In this document: piece by piece, positions 43,957-54,222 of the stretch | How the letters are laid out: every line of letters begins with the position of its first letter | Numbering within the stretch: position 1 is the first letter of the stretch | Source: Cohnella phaseoli | GTDB lineage: Bacteria > Bacillota > Bacilli > Paenibacillales > Paenibacillaceae | DNA: 64,000 nt | Assembly: GCF_003386235.1 (NCBI RefSeq) | Contig: NZ_QRDZ01000025.1 | Coordinates: 1-64,000 of the forward strand | Direction of reading: 5' to 3' | Notes under the pieces: model-generated | Told to the model about the DNA's origin: nothing | Databases searched by the model: none | Seen by the model: only the letters and a program-made list of their open reading frames with translations | Program-made: the position numbers and the translations under genes

Positions 43957-46900
43957 CTATTCCTTGATCGTAATGTTATCCAGATTGATGCCTTGAGAAT
44001 TGCCGTGATCGTACTGCAGCCAGATCGTATTGTGCCCGGCATTCAGCGTGAGAGTCGCCGTCGCCGTGCCCCACGTATCCCAGTTCGCCGTCGCCGGCAT
44101 CGAGAGCGTCTGAATGTTCGAGCCGTTCACATAGATTTGCCGGGAAGCCGTGCCGGCCGCGGAGCTATACTTGAAGTCGACATCATAGGAGCCCGCCGCA
44201 TCCACATACACGTCGAACAGTACTGCATCGCCCGTGCTGGCGAATCCGTCCACGAAGCCGGTTCCGGTATAGCCCGTATGGTTCGTATTCGTCGATACGT
44301 TCACCTGCGTCGCGTATTCGGCCTCGTACTCCGACTTGTGGACGCCGTTCAGAACGACGGTGCGAGTAGAGCCGCCGGAAGCGACCTTCACGTAGACGAA
44401 CTTCTCCGCAGCGCTGTAATACCAGCCTTGCGAGCTGGAATTCAGCGCGCTCAAGCTGCCATACTCGGTAAGCCCGGAGCCCCTGACCGTAACGGAAGAT
44501 GGCTTCGTCGTGTACACCTGCAGCGTGCTTGCGGTGCTGATCGCCGGAAGCGTTACGGTAACTCGATTCAAGTCGTACTCCTCGTCGGAGGAGATCGTCT
44601 TGACGGAGCCGCCGATGTCGTCGTTCCAATCGTAGGACGTGCTGCCGTCCGGATAAACCCGGAAAGTCAGATTCGTATAGCTCGTCATGCTGTTGCCGAT
44701 TGTGCCTCCCAGCGCATAATTCGAATTGAGGTTCATCGGAATGATCGAGCCCGACTTCACGAATACCGGGATGCTGTCGACGTCCGCATAGTAGGAGATT
44801 TCCCGATCTCCCGGTCTTGCGGCGCCGTAGAAGAAGTCGATCCATTCTCCCTCCGGCAGATAAATATCCTTGTTCGTGACGCCTTGATCGACAATCGGCG
44901 CTACGAGCAGATTATCCCCGAACAAATACTGATACTGATAGTCCGGATCGTAAGAGTTTGCATCGTCCGGATATTCGAGGAACATCGCTCTCATCAGCGG
45001 CGCGCCGGTGGCGCTCGTCTTCGTCGCTTCGCTGTAGATATAAGGAAGCAGGTTCATCCGAATGTTCATATACTTGGCAAAATGGTTGATGACGGTGCCG
45101 TCGCCGCTGCGCGTCTGCACGTTCCACGGCGTTCTCTCCTCGTTGACCGGCGGGTTGGATTTCTCCGAGTGAATCTGGACGACCGGCGCGAATATGGCCA
45201 TTTCCACCGAGCGCTTATACAGCTCCGAGGAAGGGAAAGTTCCCGTAAAGCCGGCAAGATCCCAGCTCCAATAAGGGACGCCGGACATATTTGCATTCAA
45301 GCCTGCCAGAATCGACTGCTTCATCGTGCCGAAGGTCGACTCCTGATCGCCCGCCCAGAATGCCGGGTACGCGCCGACGCCCGTCGTGCCGGCCCGGCTG
45401 AACGAGATCGTCTCCCCGCGCTTGAGCTTGGCGTAGTCGTAATAAGCGCCGATGTACAGATTCGGATACAGATTCCGCATCTCGTCGCCCTTCTTGCCGT
45501 TGGAGAACGTCGTATTTTTGCCCCATACCAGCTCCCCGCCGTCCGTCTTGAAGCCGTCGATGCCGATGTCGTCGAACAAGTAGGAGCGCTTCGACATCCA
45601 CCAATTGACCGCCGCGGAGTTTGTGAAGTCCAGAATCGGGCTGCTGCCGAACCAGCCGTCCGGAGTTTTGTAGGCTCCGCCGTTGCCGTCTCCTACCGCA
45701 TAGCCTTGCGAGATCATATAGGACTCGTCGTTATCCTTCTGCGCATACGGAGAGCCTGTGTGCTTAATCGCCGGCGTCTGCCAGAGCAGCACCTTCAGCC
45801 CTGCGGTATGAATGTCGTCGACCATCCCTTCCGGGTCGGGCCATTTCGTGCCATAGGTGAAATCGCTCGAAGAGAACGCATCGCTGCCAGCCTTGGGCGT
45901 ATAGGTGGCTTCGTTCCAAATATAGAACGTCTCCTCGTCGCTCCACTGCTCCAGCACAAGCGTCGTCGCCGGAATGTTGTACGTGTTCAGATTGCCGAGC
46001 ACGGTGTTCACTTCCGACTGACGGTCCCACTCGTTGGCGGACAGCCACAATCCGAAGCCCCATTTCGGCATCAGCGTCGGCTTGGCCGTCGTATCCGTAT
46101 AATTGTCGATGACGTCCTTCAGGTTGTCTCCCGAATAAAAATAGTAATCCAGCATCGAGTTCGCGCTGCCGCCCGTATCTACGGTAAATCCGTACATATC
46201 GGAGCGAACCGTCGCCATTTTGAACTTGGAGTAGTAGGTGCTGTTAGCGAGAATGCCATAGCCTTTGGAGCTTATAAAGTAAGGGATCGCGAGGTAGGTT
46301 TTTTCGTTCTGGTTGAGGTATTGGTTGTAGATATAGGTCTCGATGTCTTCTCCCCGCTTGTCGAAGTTGTCGTACCGTTCGCCGAAGCCGAAAAACTTCT
46401 CGTCGGACGGGGAATAGAAATTGTCCTCGACCTTGTCGATAATCGAGCTGCCGTCGGTCAGCCAAGCCATATTGCGATTGACCGTGCTGTCGTACTGCTT
46501 GGCGATCAGCGTCGTTCCGTCCTCCTCGTACACGCTGAGCTTAAAAGGGGACTTGTCCACTCTCAGCACAAGCTCGGACGTCGCGACCGTATAATACGAG
46601 CCGTGATCCGTCAGCGTATAATTGGACAGCCCGGTATCGAAGCTGCCCGTACCCGTCGGGGACAGCTGCACCCGGAAAACGTCGTCCGCCGCGAACGAGA
46701 TGTTCAGCTTGGGCGACAACGCGCCCGTATTCGGAACCGCGTTGAACACGACGTGGTTGGAGCTGTCCGTATAGCCGCTAACGCTGGCTACCGATTCCCA
46801 GTCCGTAACCGTAAATTCGAACGGACCGATCGTCTTCTGGTTCGTGCCGTATTGGTCGGCGCGAACGGTATAATTAATGACATCGCCCTTGGCGAAGCTG

Positions 46901-47235
46901 CCCAGCGCGACTTCCCAATACGTATCTCCGCCGCTGTTGTACTTCCATGAGCCGTTAATGACGGATTGGGGCACGCCGTTCTTCGTCCAAGTGACCCAGA
47001 CGGCTTGTCCGGGTTCGATCGGCCAAGTCTTGAGCTTGATATAGACGTTCTCTCCCGCAATCGGGTCCTGCGGATAGCGCTCCGTCACTTCCGCGACGTA
47101 CCGATCCTCCAGCCCGTACGGGCTATGAAATACTCCATCAATTGCGAACGCACTCGGAACGGAAGACAGGAACAACAGCAACGCCATTACCGGATAAGCA
47201 AGCCGCCTTCTGATCGTCTTCAGTCTGATCATCAT
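43957..47235 (-). CDS. ctsY: Secreted GH31 3-alpha-isomaltosyltransferase (CtsY-like)
   Basis: 1092 aa, signal peptide cleaved after SAFA to give IDGVFHSPYG. N-terminal starch-binding-like domain, GH31 barrel about 380-760 with nucleophile Asp565 in DGFKTDGGE and acid/base Asp630 in FWAGDQES, then a C-terminal CBM35-like module from about 965 (YEAEYATQVN). Length and mature N-terminus fit CtsY (1093 aa, from memory), which transfers isomaltosyl units to alpha-1,3 positions and closes the cyclic tetrasaccharide. GAGGAG precedes ATG 47235; ATG 47232 is an equal choice. 89 bp separate it from the CtsZ-like gene. Confidence 0.85.
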   Translation of the reverse strand: MMIRLKTIRRRLAYPVMALLLFLSSVPSAFAIDGVFHSPYGLEDRYVAEVTERYPQDPIAGENVYIKLKTWPIEPGQAVWVTWTKNGVPQSVINGSWKYNSGGDTYWEVALGSFAKGDVINYTVRADQYGTNQKTIGPFEFTVTDWESVASVSGYTDSSNHVVFNAVPNTGALSPKLNISFAADDVFRVQLSPTGTGSFDTGLSNYTLTDHGSYYTVATSELVLRVDKSPFKLSVYEEDGTTLIAKQYDSTVNRNMAWLTDGSSIIDKVEDNFYSPSDEKFFGFGERYDNFDKRGEDIETYIYNQYLNQNEKTYLAIPYFISSKGYGILANSTYYSKFKMATVRSDMYGFTVDTGGSANSMLDYYFYSGDNLKDVIDNYTDTTAKPTLMPKWGFGLWLSANEWDRQSEVNTVLGNLNTYNIPATTLVLEQWSDEETFYIWNEATYTPKAGSDAFSSSDFTYGTKWPDPEGMVDDIHTAGLKVLLWQTPAIKHTGSPYAQKDNDESYMISQGYAVGDGNGGAYKTPDGWFGSSPILDFTNSAAVNWWMSKRSYLFDDIGIDGFKTDGGELVWGKNTTFSNGKKGDEMRNLYPNLYIGAYYDYAKLKRGETISFSRAGTTGVGAYPAFWAGDQESTFGTMKQSILAGLNANMSGVPYWSWDLAGFTGTFPSSELYKRSVEMAIFAPVVQIHSEKSNPPVNEERTPWNVQTRSGDGTVINHFAKYMNIRMNLLPYIYSEATKTSATGAPLMRAMFLEYPDDANSYDPDYQYQYLFGDNLLVAPIVDQGVTNKDIYLPEGEWIDFFYGAARPGDREISYYADVDSIPVFVKSGSIIPMNLNSNYALGGTIGNSMTSYTNLTFRVYPDGSTSYDWNDDIGGSVKTISSDEEYDLNRVTVTLPAISTASTLQVYTTKPSSVTVRGSGLTEYGSLSALNSSSQGWYYSAAEKFVYVKVASGGSTRTVVLNGVHKSEYEAEYATQVNVSTNTNHTGYTGTGFVDGFASTGDAVLFDVYVDAAGSYDVDFKYSSAAGTASRQIYVNGSNIQTLSMPATANWDTWGTATATLTLNAGHNTIWLQYDHGNSQGINLDNITIKE

Positions 47236-47345
47236 TCTCGCTCCTCGCTATTAGTGGATTGCAAGCTGCGGGTCTAGCGATTACAGCTCCCCCTAAGATG
47301 CCAAGCCCAGGCATCACCTCCTTTCTTGAACCGGTTTTCTCCGGC

Positions 47346-50300
47346 TTACTCTACGCCCAACTCGATCGTGAAAATAGAAACGCCTTGCCCCGCGCAGACG
47401 AGCGTCTCGCCCGTTCTGGCATGCCAGCTCCCTGCGGACAGATCGCCGACCGAGCCTGCTCGCCGCCAGCTATTCCCTTCCTGCGTCACTTGAACGACAT
47501 CCCGCTCCAGTCCTCGGAATAGCAGCGTTACCGGAGCCTCCCCGCCTTCCGCTTCGACGCGAATCTTTAGCGCTGCGTCGCTCTTGGAGACGGTCAGACC
47601 GATGGAGCAGCCCGCTTCGTCCTCCAAGCGATAGATCAGGCTATCCGTCGCATAGATCATCAAGGTGAGATTCGCATAACGATCCACTGCGTTGCCCACA
47701 TCGTCGGCCAGCTTGCGGACAGCGCCGAGATTCAGCGGCACGACGGCGTTCTCCTTCATATAGACGGGAATGTCCGACCAGCCTGCCTCGACCTCCGCCG
47801 TCCGAGGACCGACGATAATATCCTCATTAAACAGCGACAGCCAACGGCCTTCCGGAAAATAAACCTCGGTCTCCAAGGCTCCTTCCTCCGCTACAGGAGC
47901 GACGAGCAGGCTGTCTCCGAACAGATACTGCGTCGTCAGGTGGGCGCATTTTTCATCTTCCGGGTAAGCGAGCAGCAGCGCCCGCATCAACGGATATCCC
48001 GTGGACGCGCTCTTCCGGGCCTGCTCCCACACGTACGGAAGCAGGTTCATGCGGATATCTGCGAACCGCTTGTACAGGGACAGAACCTCCGGACGCCCCG
48101 TGCGTTCCGCAATGTTCCACGGCGTACGGTCCATGTTATACTGTCCCTTGCTCTCGGCGTGGTACTGCATCACCGGGCAGAACGCGGCCATCGCGGCCGA
48201 GCGGACATACAGCTCCGCCGTCGGAATGTCTCCCGAGAAGCCGCCCAGATCCCAGCCCCAGAACGGAATGCCCGATAGGCCGCAGCTTAGTCCGGCGACG
48301 ATCGTCGCGCGGAACGCCTCGAACGTCGATTTCTCGTCGCCCGCCCAGTGCAGCGGCATCGCCTGAGCTCCCGTATACCCTGCGCGGCTGAACGTAATCG
48401 CCCCTCCATCCACATAACGGTCCGCGAACTGTTGGAAGGCGGCGATGTAGTTGTTCGGATATTCGTTGCGCATCTCCGCGCCACTGCGCCCGTCATGGAA
48501 CTGCAGCTCCGAGCCGTAGATGCACTCCCCGCCGTCCGTCTTAAAGCCGTCGATGCCGATGTCCTCCAGCAAATACCGGCGCTTGCCGAGCCACCAGTCC
48601 GCGGCGTCCGGATTGGTGAAATCCGGCACCAGGCTTCCTCTGAACCATTCGTAATCCGGAATGCGGTAAGGACTGCCGTCCGCATGCCGTACCTCGTATT
48701 CCTGTTCAACCATGTATCGCTCGTCCTCATCCCGCTGAATGTGAGCGATGCCGTCCATAAACTTCATCACCGGAGCCTGCCACAGCAGGACGCGAATGCC
48801 CTGCCCATGAATTCTCTCGACCAGCTTGCGCGGGTCCGGCCATCTCCCCCAAGCCGGAAAACTGAAATCATCGTATGCAAATCGTTCCGAGCCCGACTTC
48901 GTCTCGTACCCCGCATCGTTGAAAATGTAAAAGGAAGACTCGTCGCTCCACTGCTCCAGCACCATGACGGTAGACGGGACGGCGTGCTCCGCCGTACGCG
49001 CCAGCTGTTCGTCCACTTCTCGCTCGCTGTCCCAGTTGTTGCTCGACATCCAGGGGCCGAACGCCCATTTCGGCGGCAGCTTTGGCTTGCCCGTCAGCTC
49101 GGCGAACGTACCGACGAGTTCGAGAGGCTTGCCGGCGAACAGCCAATAATCGACGGTCTGCCGCTCCGGCCCGACGTTCGCCTCGATCTGCATAAGATCC
49201 TCGCGTACGGTGCCAAACCGGAATACCGAATAGAGCGAGCTCTGCAGATAGAGGCCGTATCCGCCGGAGCTATAGACGACAGGCACCGGAATATACGTCC
49301 GGAAGCCTTGATCCTTATATTGGTTAAAGACGTAATTGTCCAGCTCGCAGCCGCGGAATTCCATCCGGGCGAATCTCTCTCCCATGCCGTACAGTCGCTC
49401 CCCGTCCTTCAGAGCGAAGTTTAATCTCAGCTTATAGACCGTTCCCGTTCGATCGATCAACGCCTGGAAAGGCGCCGCTTCCTCCTGCTTATAGCTGGCC
49501 GACACGCGCTTGCCCTCTGCATCGAACAGGCTTGCGGCGAACCGACCGCCTTCCACGCTCACCTCCGCGCCTCCAACGCGGCAGCGCCCTTCCGTCTTCC
49601 ATGTCTTCCGCGCCTCCGAGCCGGAGTTATCCCCGTCGATCAGTTCCAGCCGGAACGATACCGCACCGCTCGGATGGCTTCGTGCGTTCAGACAAGGCAC
49701 TGGGCCCGCCTTTATCACCGGCTCGAAACGAACCGTTACGTCGCCGTTTTCCGCCTGCGCGATCCCCGTCGCCCGGGACAGATTCATCCAGCGCAGCACT
49801 TCGAACGAATACCAATCCGACGCCTCTCCCGCACCTTCCGGATCGCGGACGAACCGATAGCGCACCTGCTCCGTTTCCGCGAATGGCGCAAGCTCCGCTT
49901 CCCAATACTGTTCGCCCGCTTCGTTCTCCACGGCTTGCATGCTTAGGAAGGTTGGTGCGCTTACTCCCGCAACAACTTCCAGCGCGATCTCGTCGCTGGA
50001 CCGAAATGGCGCGGAGAATGTCCGAATCGCGACCCGTTCTCCAACCGCGACCAACCTCGGGTAGCGTTCGTTGTTGCCCGCCTGATACGGACTTTCCCCT
50101 CCGACCGGCGCATGGATGAAGCGTACGCCCGCATCTCCCCCATCCTGCGACTCTCCCGGGACAAAACCCGGCGACTTGATCGCAAGCTGGTCCTCGGCCC
50201 AAGCGAGGAAAGCGTTCGCTTCGCCTCCAGACAGAGCCGCCGCTTGGTCGCGGAGCGTGCGGGCGCGGCCGATCCCTCCGACTTCGCTATAATAGGCGGA

Positions 50301-50906
50301 GAGAAGCCCCGCCGATTCGGCAGACTCGGTCCGTGCTTCGTCAAGGCGGACAAGCGCTTCCAGCATGGCGAGATCGCCGGCGCTGAGCAGACCGAACGGC
50401 ACGGCGGCGGCCACGATGTCCGGCCACACTTCGTCCGTTCCCTTACGGCTGACGAAATGCTTGCCGTGCATGAACGAAGCGAACGTCGCTTCCCGAATGT
50501 CCTTGCACAGCTTCTGCGCCTTATCCGACCGATAGACGTTGCCTATCGATCTTAAAGCGGCGTAATAGAGAGCAAGGTTGCTCAAATAGACGTCCGGCCC
50601 TTCGTCCCATAGCCAGTGCGAATCTGCCGCGTTCCAAGCGTCGGCGATGCTTGCGATTCCCGCTTCGATCAGCCCGGAGTAGCGCTCTAGCAGCTCCCGC
50701 TCCCCACCGCGATTGATATACTCCCCGGCAATCCAAAGCCAATAGGCCTTTTCGCGGGGGGAGGAATCATCCGAAGCCGCCAGACTCTCCGCAACCTTTT
50801 CCAGCCATGGTCCGACTTCCCTTACGATCCCCATCTTCATTCCGCCGAACCGGAGCAGCGCCCCGTCTCTGAGCGCATCGCGCAGCATCTGTCTCGTCTT
50901 GTTCAT
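47346..50906 (-). CDS. ctsX: Cytoplasmic GH31 enzyme with extra helical N-domain (CtsX-like)
   Basis: 1186 aa, no signal peptide. Residues 1-245 are a mostly helical domain (ADSHWLWDEGPDVYLSNLAL, KAYWLWIAGEYINR) recalling the (alpha/alpha)6 fold of GH15-like proteins; then a beta domain (about 255-365); then a complete GH31 catalytic part with nucleophile Asp in DGFKTDGGECIYG, acid/base in LHWAGDEKST and substrate motif WAFGPWMSSNNWD. It is next to the permeases and before the two secreted transferases, so it is likely the intracellular enzyme that opens the imported cyclic tetrasaccharide to glucose. This role is inference from position. Confidence 0.8.
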   Translation of the reverse strand: MNKTRQMLRDALRDGALLRFGGMKMGIVREVGPWLEKVAESLAASDDSSPREKAYWLWIAGEYINRGGERELLERYSGLIEAGIASIADAWNAADSHWLWDEGPDVYLSNLALYYAALRSIGNVYRSDKAQKLCKDIREATFASFMHGKHFVSRKGTDEVWPDIVAAAVPFGLLSAGDLAMLEALVRLDEARTESAESAGLLSAYYSEVGGIGRARTLRDQAAALSGGEANAFLAWAEDQLAIKSPGFVPGESQDGGDAGVRFIHAPVGGESPYQAGNNERYPRLVAVGERVAIRTFSAPFRSSDEIALEVVAGVSAPTFLSMQAVENEAGEQYWEAELAPFAETEQVRYRFVRDPEGAGEASDWYSFEVLRWMNLSRATGIAQAENGDVTVRFEPVIKAGPVPCLNARSHPSGAVSFRLELIDGDNSGSEARKTWKTEGRCRVGGAEVSVEGGRFAASLFDAEGKRVSASYKQEEAAPFQALIDRTGTVYKLRLNFALKDGERLYGMGERFARMEFRGCELDNYVFNQYKDQGFRTYIPVPVVYSSGGYGLYLQSSLYSVFRFGTVREDLMQIEANVGPERQTVDYWLFAGKPLELVGTFAELTGKPKLPPKWAFGPWMSSNNWDSEREVDEQLARTAEHAVPSTVMVLEQWSDESSFYIFNDAGYETKSGSERFAYDDFSFPAWGRWPDPRKLVERIHGQGIRVLLWQAPVMKFMDGIAHIQRDEDERYMVEQEYEVRHADGSPYRIPDYEWFRGSLVPDFTNPDAADWWLGKRRYLLEDIGIDGFKTDGGECIYGSELQFHDGRSGAEMRNEYPNNYIAAFQQFADRYVDGGAITFSRAGYTGAQAMPLHWAGDEKSTFEAFRATIVAGLSCGLSGIPFWGWDLGGFSGDIPTAELYVRSAAMAAFCPVMQYHAESKGQYNMDRTPWNIAERTGRPEVLSLYKRFADIRMNLLPYVWEQARKSASTGYPLMRALLLAYPEDEKCAHLTTQYLFGDSLLVAPVAEEGALETEVYFPEGRWLSLFNEDIIVGPRTAEVEAGWSDIPVYMKENAVVPLNLGAVRKLADDVGNAVDRYANLTLMIYATDSLIYRLEDEAGCSIGLTVSKSDAALKIRVEAEGGEAPVTLLFRGLERDVVQVTQEGNSWRRAGSVGDLSAGSWHARTGETLVCAGQGVSIFTIELGVE

Positions 50907-50909
50907 CGA

Positions 50910-51734
50910 TTACTTGATTCCTCCCATCTGAAGTCCGGCCTTGAAGAAGCCTTGCGCGAACATATAGAGCACGATGATCGGCAGCATGGAGATCAGACTG
51001 CCCGCCATCAACGTGTTGTACTCGCTGCCGTATTGTCCGTTAAGCGAGCTCAGCGCCAGCGGCAAGGTCATCAATTCTCTGTCCGACAGCACGATCAACG
51101 GCCAGAAGTAATCGTTCCACGCCCCCATGAACGTCACGATGCCAAGCGTTGCGATAATCGGCATCGACAGCGGCACAATAATGCGCAGGAAGATATTCGG
51201 CTGGGAAGCCCCGTCGATAAACGCCGCGTCCAGGAAGTCGTTGTGGATCGTCTTGATGAACTGTCTGAGCATGAAAATCGCGAACGGATTAAACACGCTG
51301 GGCAGAAGAAGCCCCGTAAACGAATTGAGCAGTTGGAATTCCTTCAGCACGAGGAACACAGGAATCATCGTCACTTGGCCGGGCACCATCATCGTCGCCA
51401 GGAACAGAGCGAATACGGCCTCGCGGCCCTTAAATTCGATCTTGGCGAAAACGTAAGCGGCCATCAGCGCGGATACGAGCACGATGCCCGTACTGGCCAC
51501 CGAAATGAACAAGCTATTGAAGATTGCCTTGGCGAACGGGAACACGGTGAAAATTTTGCTATAGCCTTCAAACGAGATTTTCTCCGGAATCCATTCAATT
51601 GGAATGCTGATTAGTGCGCCCTTGCTCTTAAGCGACGTACTGACCATCCAGAAAAAAGGAATGAGCGCGAACACCGCCAGAATCGATGCGAACACATAGA
51701 ACAGCAGAGGCTGAACGAATCGGCTACGAGTCAT
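50910..51734 (-). CDS. ctsW: Cyclic tetrasaccharide ABC permease, MalG type (CtsW-like)
   Basis: 274 aa, six membrane segments starting VFASILAVFALIPFFWMV; EAA loop LDAAFIDGASQPNIFLRIIV; ending FFKAGLQMGGIK. It overlaps the MalF-type gene by 11 bp and ends 3 bp before the GH31 CtsX-like start. CUT1-type permease; the ligand is assigned from the gene cluster only. Confidence 0.9.
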   Translation of the reverse strand: MTRSRFVQPLLFYVFASILAVFALIPFFWMVSTSLKSKGALISIPIEWIPEKISFEGYSKIFTVFPFAKAIFNSLFISVASTGIVLVSALMAAYVFAKIEFKGREAVFALFLATMMVPGQVTMIPVFLVLKEFQLLNSFTGLLLPSVFNPFAIFMLRQFIKTIHNDFLDAAFIDGASQPNIFLRIIVPLSMPIIATLGIVTFMGAWNDYFWPLIVLSDRELMTLPLALSSLNGQYGSEYNTLMAGSLISMLPIIVLYMFAQGFFKAGLQMGGIK

Positions 51735-52632
51735 AATGCACCCACTTCCTCTGCAGCTTCATCTGCACGATAGTGAACACGAAAATGATGACGAATAAAA
51801 TCCAGGAGAACGACGAGGCGTATCCCATCTTGTAATATTTGAACGCGTATTTGTAGATTCGCTCGACCATCACCTGCGTGGAGCCGTATGGGCCGGCGTC
51901 CTGCGTCATGATCATCACCTGCGGGAACAGCTGGAACGAGTTGATGATGCAAATAACGAGCACGAAAAAAAGCATCGGAGACAGCAGTGGCAGCGTAATT
52001 CTCGTGAACCGGCTCCAGAAACTCGCACCGTCGATATTGGCCGCCTCGTAATACGTCGGGTTGATCCCTTGCAAGCCTCCCAGCATAATGAGAGCGAAGA
52101 AACCCATGTCCTTCCAAATGCTGGCGAACACGATGCCCGGCATCGCCCATGTCCGGTCCTGAAGCCAAGCGGGACCGTCGATGCCGACGAAGCCGAGGAT
52201 CGCGTTGACCGGGCCGTAATCGTCGCTGAGCAGCCATTTCCAGATGAGTGCCGCGGCTACCCAGGAGGTCAGCACCGGGATGAAGAAGACGACCCGATAC
52301 AGGCCGATCGCCTTGTACGTATTGTTGAGCAGCACGGCTGCCAGTACGGAAGCGGCGAGAATGAGCGGGATGTACAGCACGATATAGTACATCGTGTTTT
52401 TGAGTACGCGCCAGAACTCCTCTCCCGCCAGAATTTCCTTAAAGTTGCCGAAGCCGAGGAAGTCGGGCGTCCCCGCCGCAAGGTTCCACGGATTCAACCC
52501 GTTCCAGTCCGTGAAGCTGATGACGAGCGAGTAGACAATCGGGATCACGCTGAATACGAGCAACCCGATCGAGGAGGGCAGCAGGAACAGGATGATCGTC
52601 AGCCATTTTCTCCGGTTTCGTTGAGTGAGCAT
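51724..52632 (-). CDS. ctsV: Cyclic tetrasaccharide ABC permease, MalF type (CtsV-like)
   Basis: 302 aa, membrane segments from WLTIILFLLPSSIGLLVFSV onwards, EAA loop YYEAANIDGASFWSRFTRIT and a final hydrophobic stretch ILFVIIFVFTIVQM. Partner of the MalG-type protein and of the upstream binding protein. Gene order SBP, permease, permease, GH31, GH31, GH31 is that of ctsUVWXYZ. Confidence 0.9.
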   Translation of the reverse strand: MLTQRNRRKWLTIILFLLPSSIGLLVFSVIPIVYSLVISFTDWNGLNPWNLAAGTPDFLGFGNFKEILAGEEFWRVLKNTMYYIVLYIPLILAASVLAAVLLNNTYKAIGLYRVVFFIPVLTSWVAAALIWKWLLSDDYGPVNAILGFVGIDGPAWLQDRTWAMPGIVFASIWKDMGFFALIMLGGLQGINPTYYEAANIDGASFWSRFTRITLPLLSPMLFFVLVICIINSFQLFPQVMIMTQDAGPYGSTQVMVERIYKYAFKYYKMGYASSFSWILFVIIFVFTIVQMKLQRKWVHYDS

Positions 52633-52745
52633 GAATTCGAAACACCTCGCGTTAAGAAGTAGCGGCTGCCTGACCGCGAACGTTAGCCTGGATCAGACCT
52701 TACGAACCGGAGGCAGCCGCGTCGTTTCTTGATATCGAACGCGTG

Positions 52746-54083
52746 TTACAGCTTGATTTTCTCGGTCAGTTCCTTCTGCGCGTCGTCAAGCGCTTGCTGC
52801 GCAGTTTTCGCCCCTTCGGAGGCGGCTGTCAGATGAATGCCCAGAATGTCCGACATCTCTCCGAATTGCTCGATAACCGGCGGCGTAACGAGGTAGTCCA
52901 GCGAATCGAATACGGCTTGGCGGTTCGCCGGCGGCGTCATCGATAGATATGCTTCCAGTACGTCCGGATAGGTGACGGCCGGCAGCTCCCAGCCCGCGTC
53001 GACGCGGATTTTCGCCGCTTCCTTGCTCGAGGACAGAAACTTAATCCATTGGAATGCCGCTTCAGCCGCTTTGCTGTCCTTGTTGATGACCAGTCCATTG
53101 GAGAAAAAGTGCGTCGCTTTCTTCTTGTTGCCCGGCTCGACGGCCACGTCCCAATCGAATGTGACGTTCTGCATGAAATCGGAGAAGGCCCATACGCCGG
53201 TAACGATCATGCCAAGGCGACCGGCTTTGAACAAATCCCAATCCCCTACGCCGCTAAGCTGCGCTTGCGTCGGCATGACATTTGTCGTAAGCACCCGATC
53301 GACGAGCCTTTGCAGCGTTTCCACGTTTTCCGGCGTGTTGACGGTGAACGCGGTTTTGTCGGCGTTAAGCAAGCTGCCGTTGTTCTGCTGAACAAGCTTA
53401 TAAAATTCATGGAACTGAATCGGCTGGAATACGCCGAACGTGTTCTTGTCGAGGGCGCGGATCTTCGCCGCAGCGTCGTCGAACTCTTTCCAGGTCCAAT
53501 CCTTGGTCGGAAGCTCGGCGTTCGCTTTCTGGAACAATTCTTTGTTGTAGATCAGCAAAACGTTGGAGAAGCTGCCCGGCATGCCATACTGCACCCCGTC
53601 GGAGGAAAAGGCGTTCAAGGCCTGCTCGTTTAAGGTCGATCTATCGAACTGCGTCGCGTCGAAGAGAGGGTTAAGATCGAGCAGCACGCCCTTCTTCGCA
53701 TAGGACACGAAATTTTCATAGTTTAGCTCGTAGGCGTCAGGCGCTTGCCCTGCCGCTACCCGGGTCTGCATCTGCGTAAAATAGTCGCCGTATGCGATTG
53801 TCTCGATTTCGACTTTGATGTTCGGATTGGCTTGCTCGAACTCCGCTTTCATCTGGTCCAGGTATTTCGCCGTGTCCCCGGCGCCGGAGAAGTTGCCGAA
53901 TTTGACCGTGACGATCTCGTCCGAGGAAGTAGGTGCGGACGAAGATCCGCTTGGCGAAGCTTGGCTCGGACTTGCGCTGCCGTTGCCGTTGTCGGATTTG
54001 CCGCCGCTGCATGCGGCCAGAGATGCGATCATGATCGCTGCGAGAATGAAAGAAAGCGCCTTCAACAATCCAGTCTTAACCAT
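52746..54083 (-). CDS. ctsU: Sugar-binding lipoprotein (CtsU-like)
   Basis: 445 aa from ATG 54083, which has AGGGGGA 8 nt upstream and begins a clean signal peptide; the frame is open to 54161. Lipobox IASLAACSGG. Family 1 solute-binding protein: LLIYNKELFQKANAELPTKD, DLFKAGRLGMIVTGVWAFSD, WIKFLSSSKEAAKI. A LacI-type operator (54140-54151) lies 57 bp upstream. Presumed receptor for the cyclic tetrasaccharide or related isomalto/nigero-oligosaccharides. Confidence 0.88.
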   Translation of the reverse strand: MVKTGLLKALSFILAAIMIASLAACSGGKSDNGNGSASPSQASPSGSSSAPTSSDEIVTVKFGNFSGAGDTAKYLDQMKAEFEQANPNIKVEIETIAYGDYFTQMQTRVAAGQAPDAYELNYENFVSYAKKGVLLDLNPLFDATQFDRSTLNEQALNAFSSDGVQYGMPGSFSNVLLIYNKELFQKANAELPTKDWTWKEFDDAAAKIRALDKNTFGVFQPIQFHEFYKLVQQNNGSLLNADKTAFTVNTPENVETLQRLVDRVLTTNVMPTQAQLSGVGDWDLFKAGRLGMIVTGVWAFSDFMQNVTFDWDVAVEPGNKKKATHFFSNGLVINKDSKAAEAAFQWIKFLSSSKEAAKIRVDAGWELPAVTYPDVLEAYLSMTPPANRQAVFDSLDYLVTPPVIEQFGEMSDILGIHLTAASEGAKTAQQALDDAQKELTEKIKL

Positions 54084-54139
54084 CGAATAAATCCCCCTAT
54101 TTCGTAATTTGAAGATCATTCTTGCATGGACAGGCGAGA

Positions 54140-54151
54140 TTAAGCGTTTAA
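54140..54151. promoter_or_regulatory. LacI-type operator upstream of ctsU-like gene
   Basis: TTAAGCGTTTAA differs at one base from the perfect palindrome TTAAACGTTTAA found before the lacI gene itself (55286-55297). The CG centre is typical of LacI/GalR operators. Position suits repression of the six-gene cts operon. Confidence 0.65.
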
Positions 54152-54222
54152 CTTTCGACACCGATCGACCGTTTTTGCGGTCTTACGGTTGATTCGCTTG
54201 CTTGCGAAGCACGGCTTTAGAT

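Noticed and set aside
43894..46950. Plus-strand 1018-aa open frame
   Set aside because: Exact antisense of the CtsY-like GH31 gene; composition typical of reverse-frame artefacts (long Arg/Val/Ile runs). The same holds for 41723-43597.
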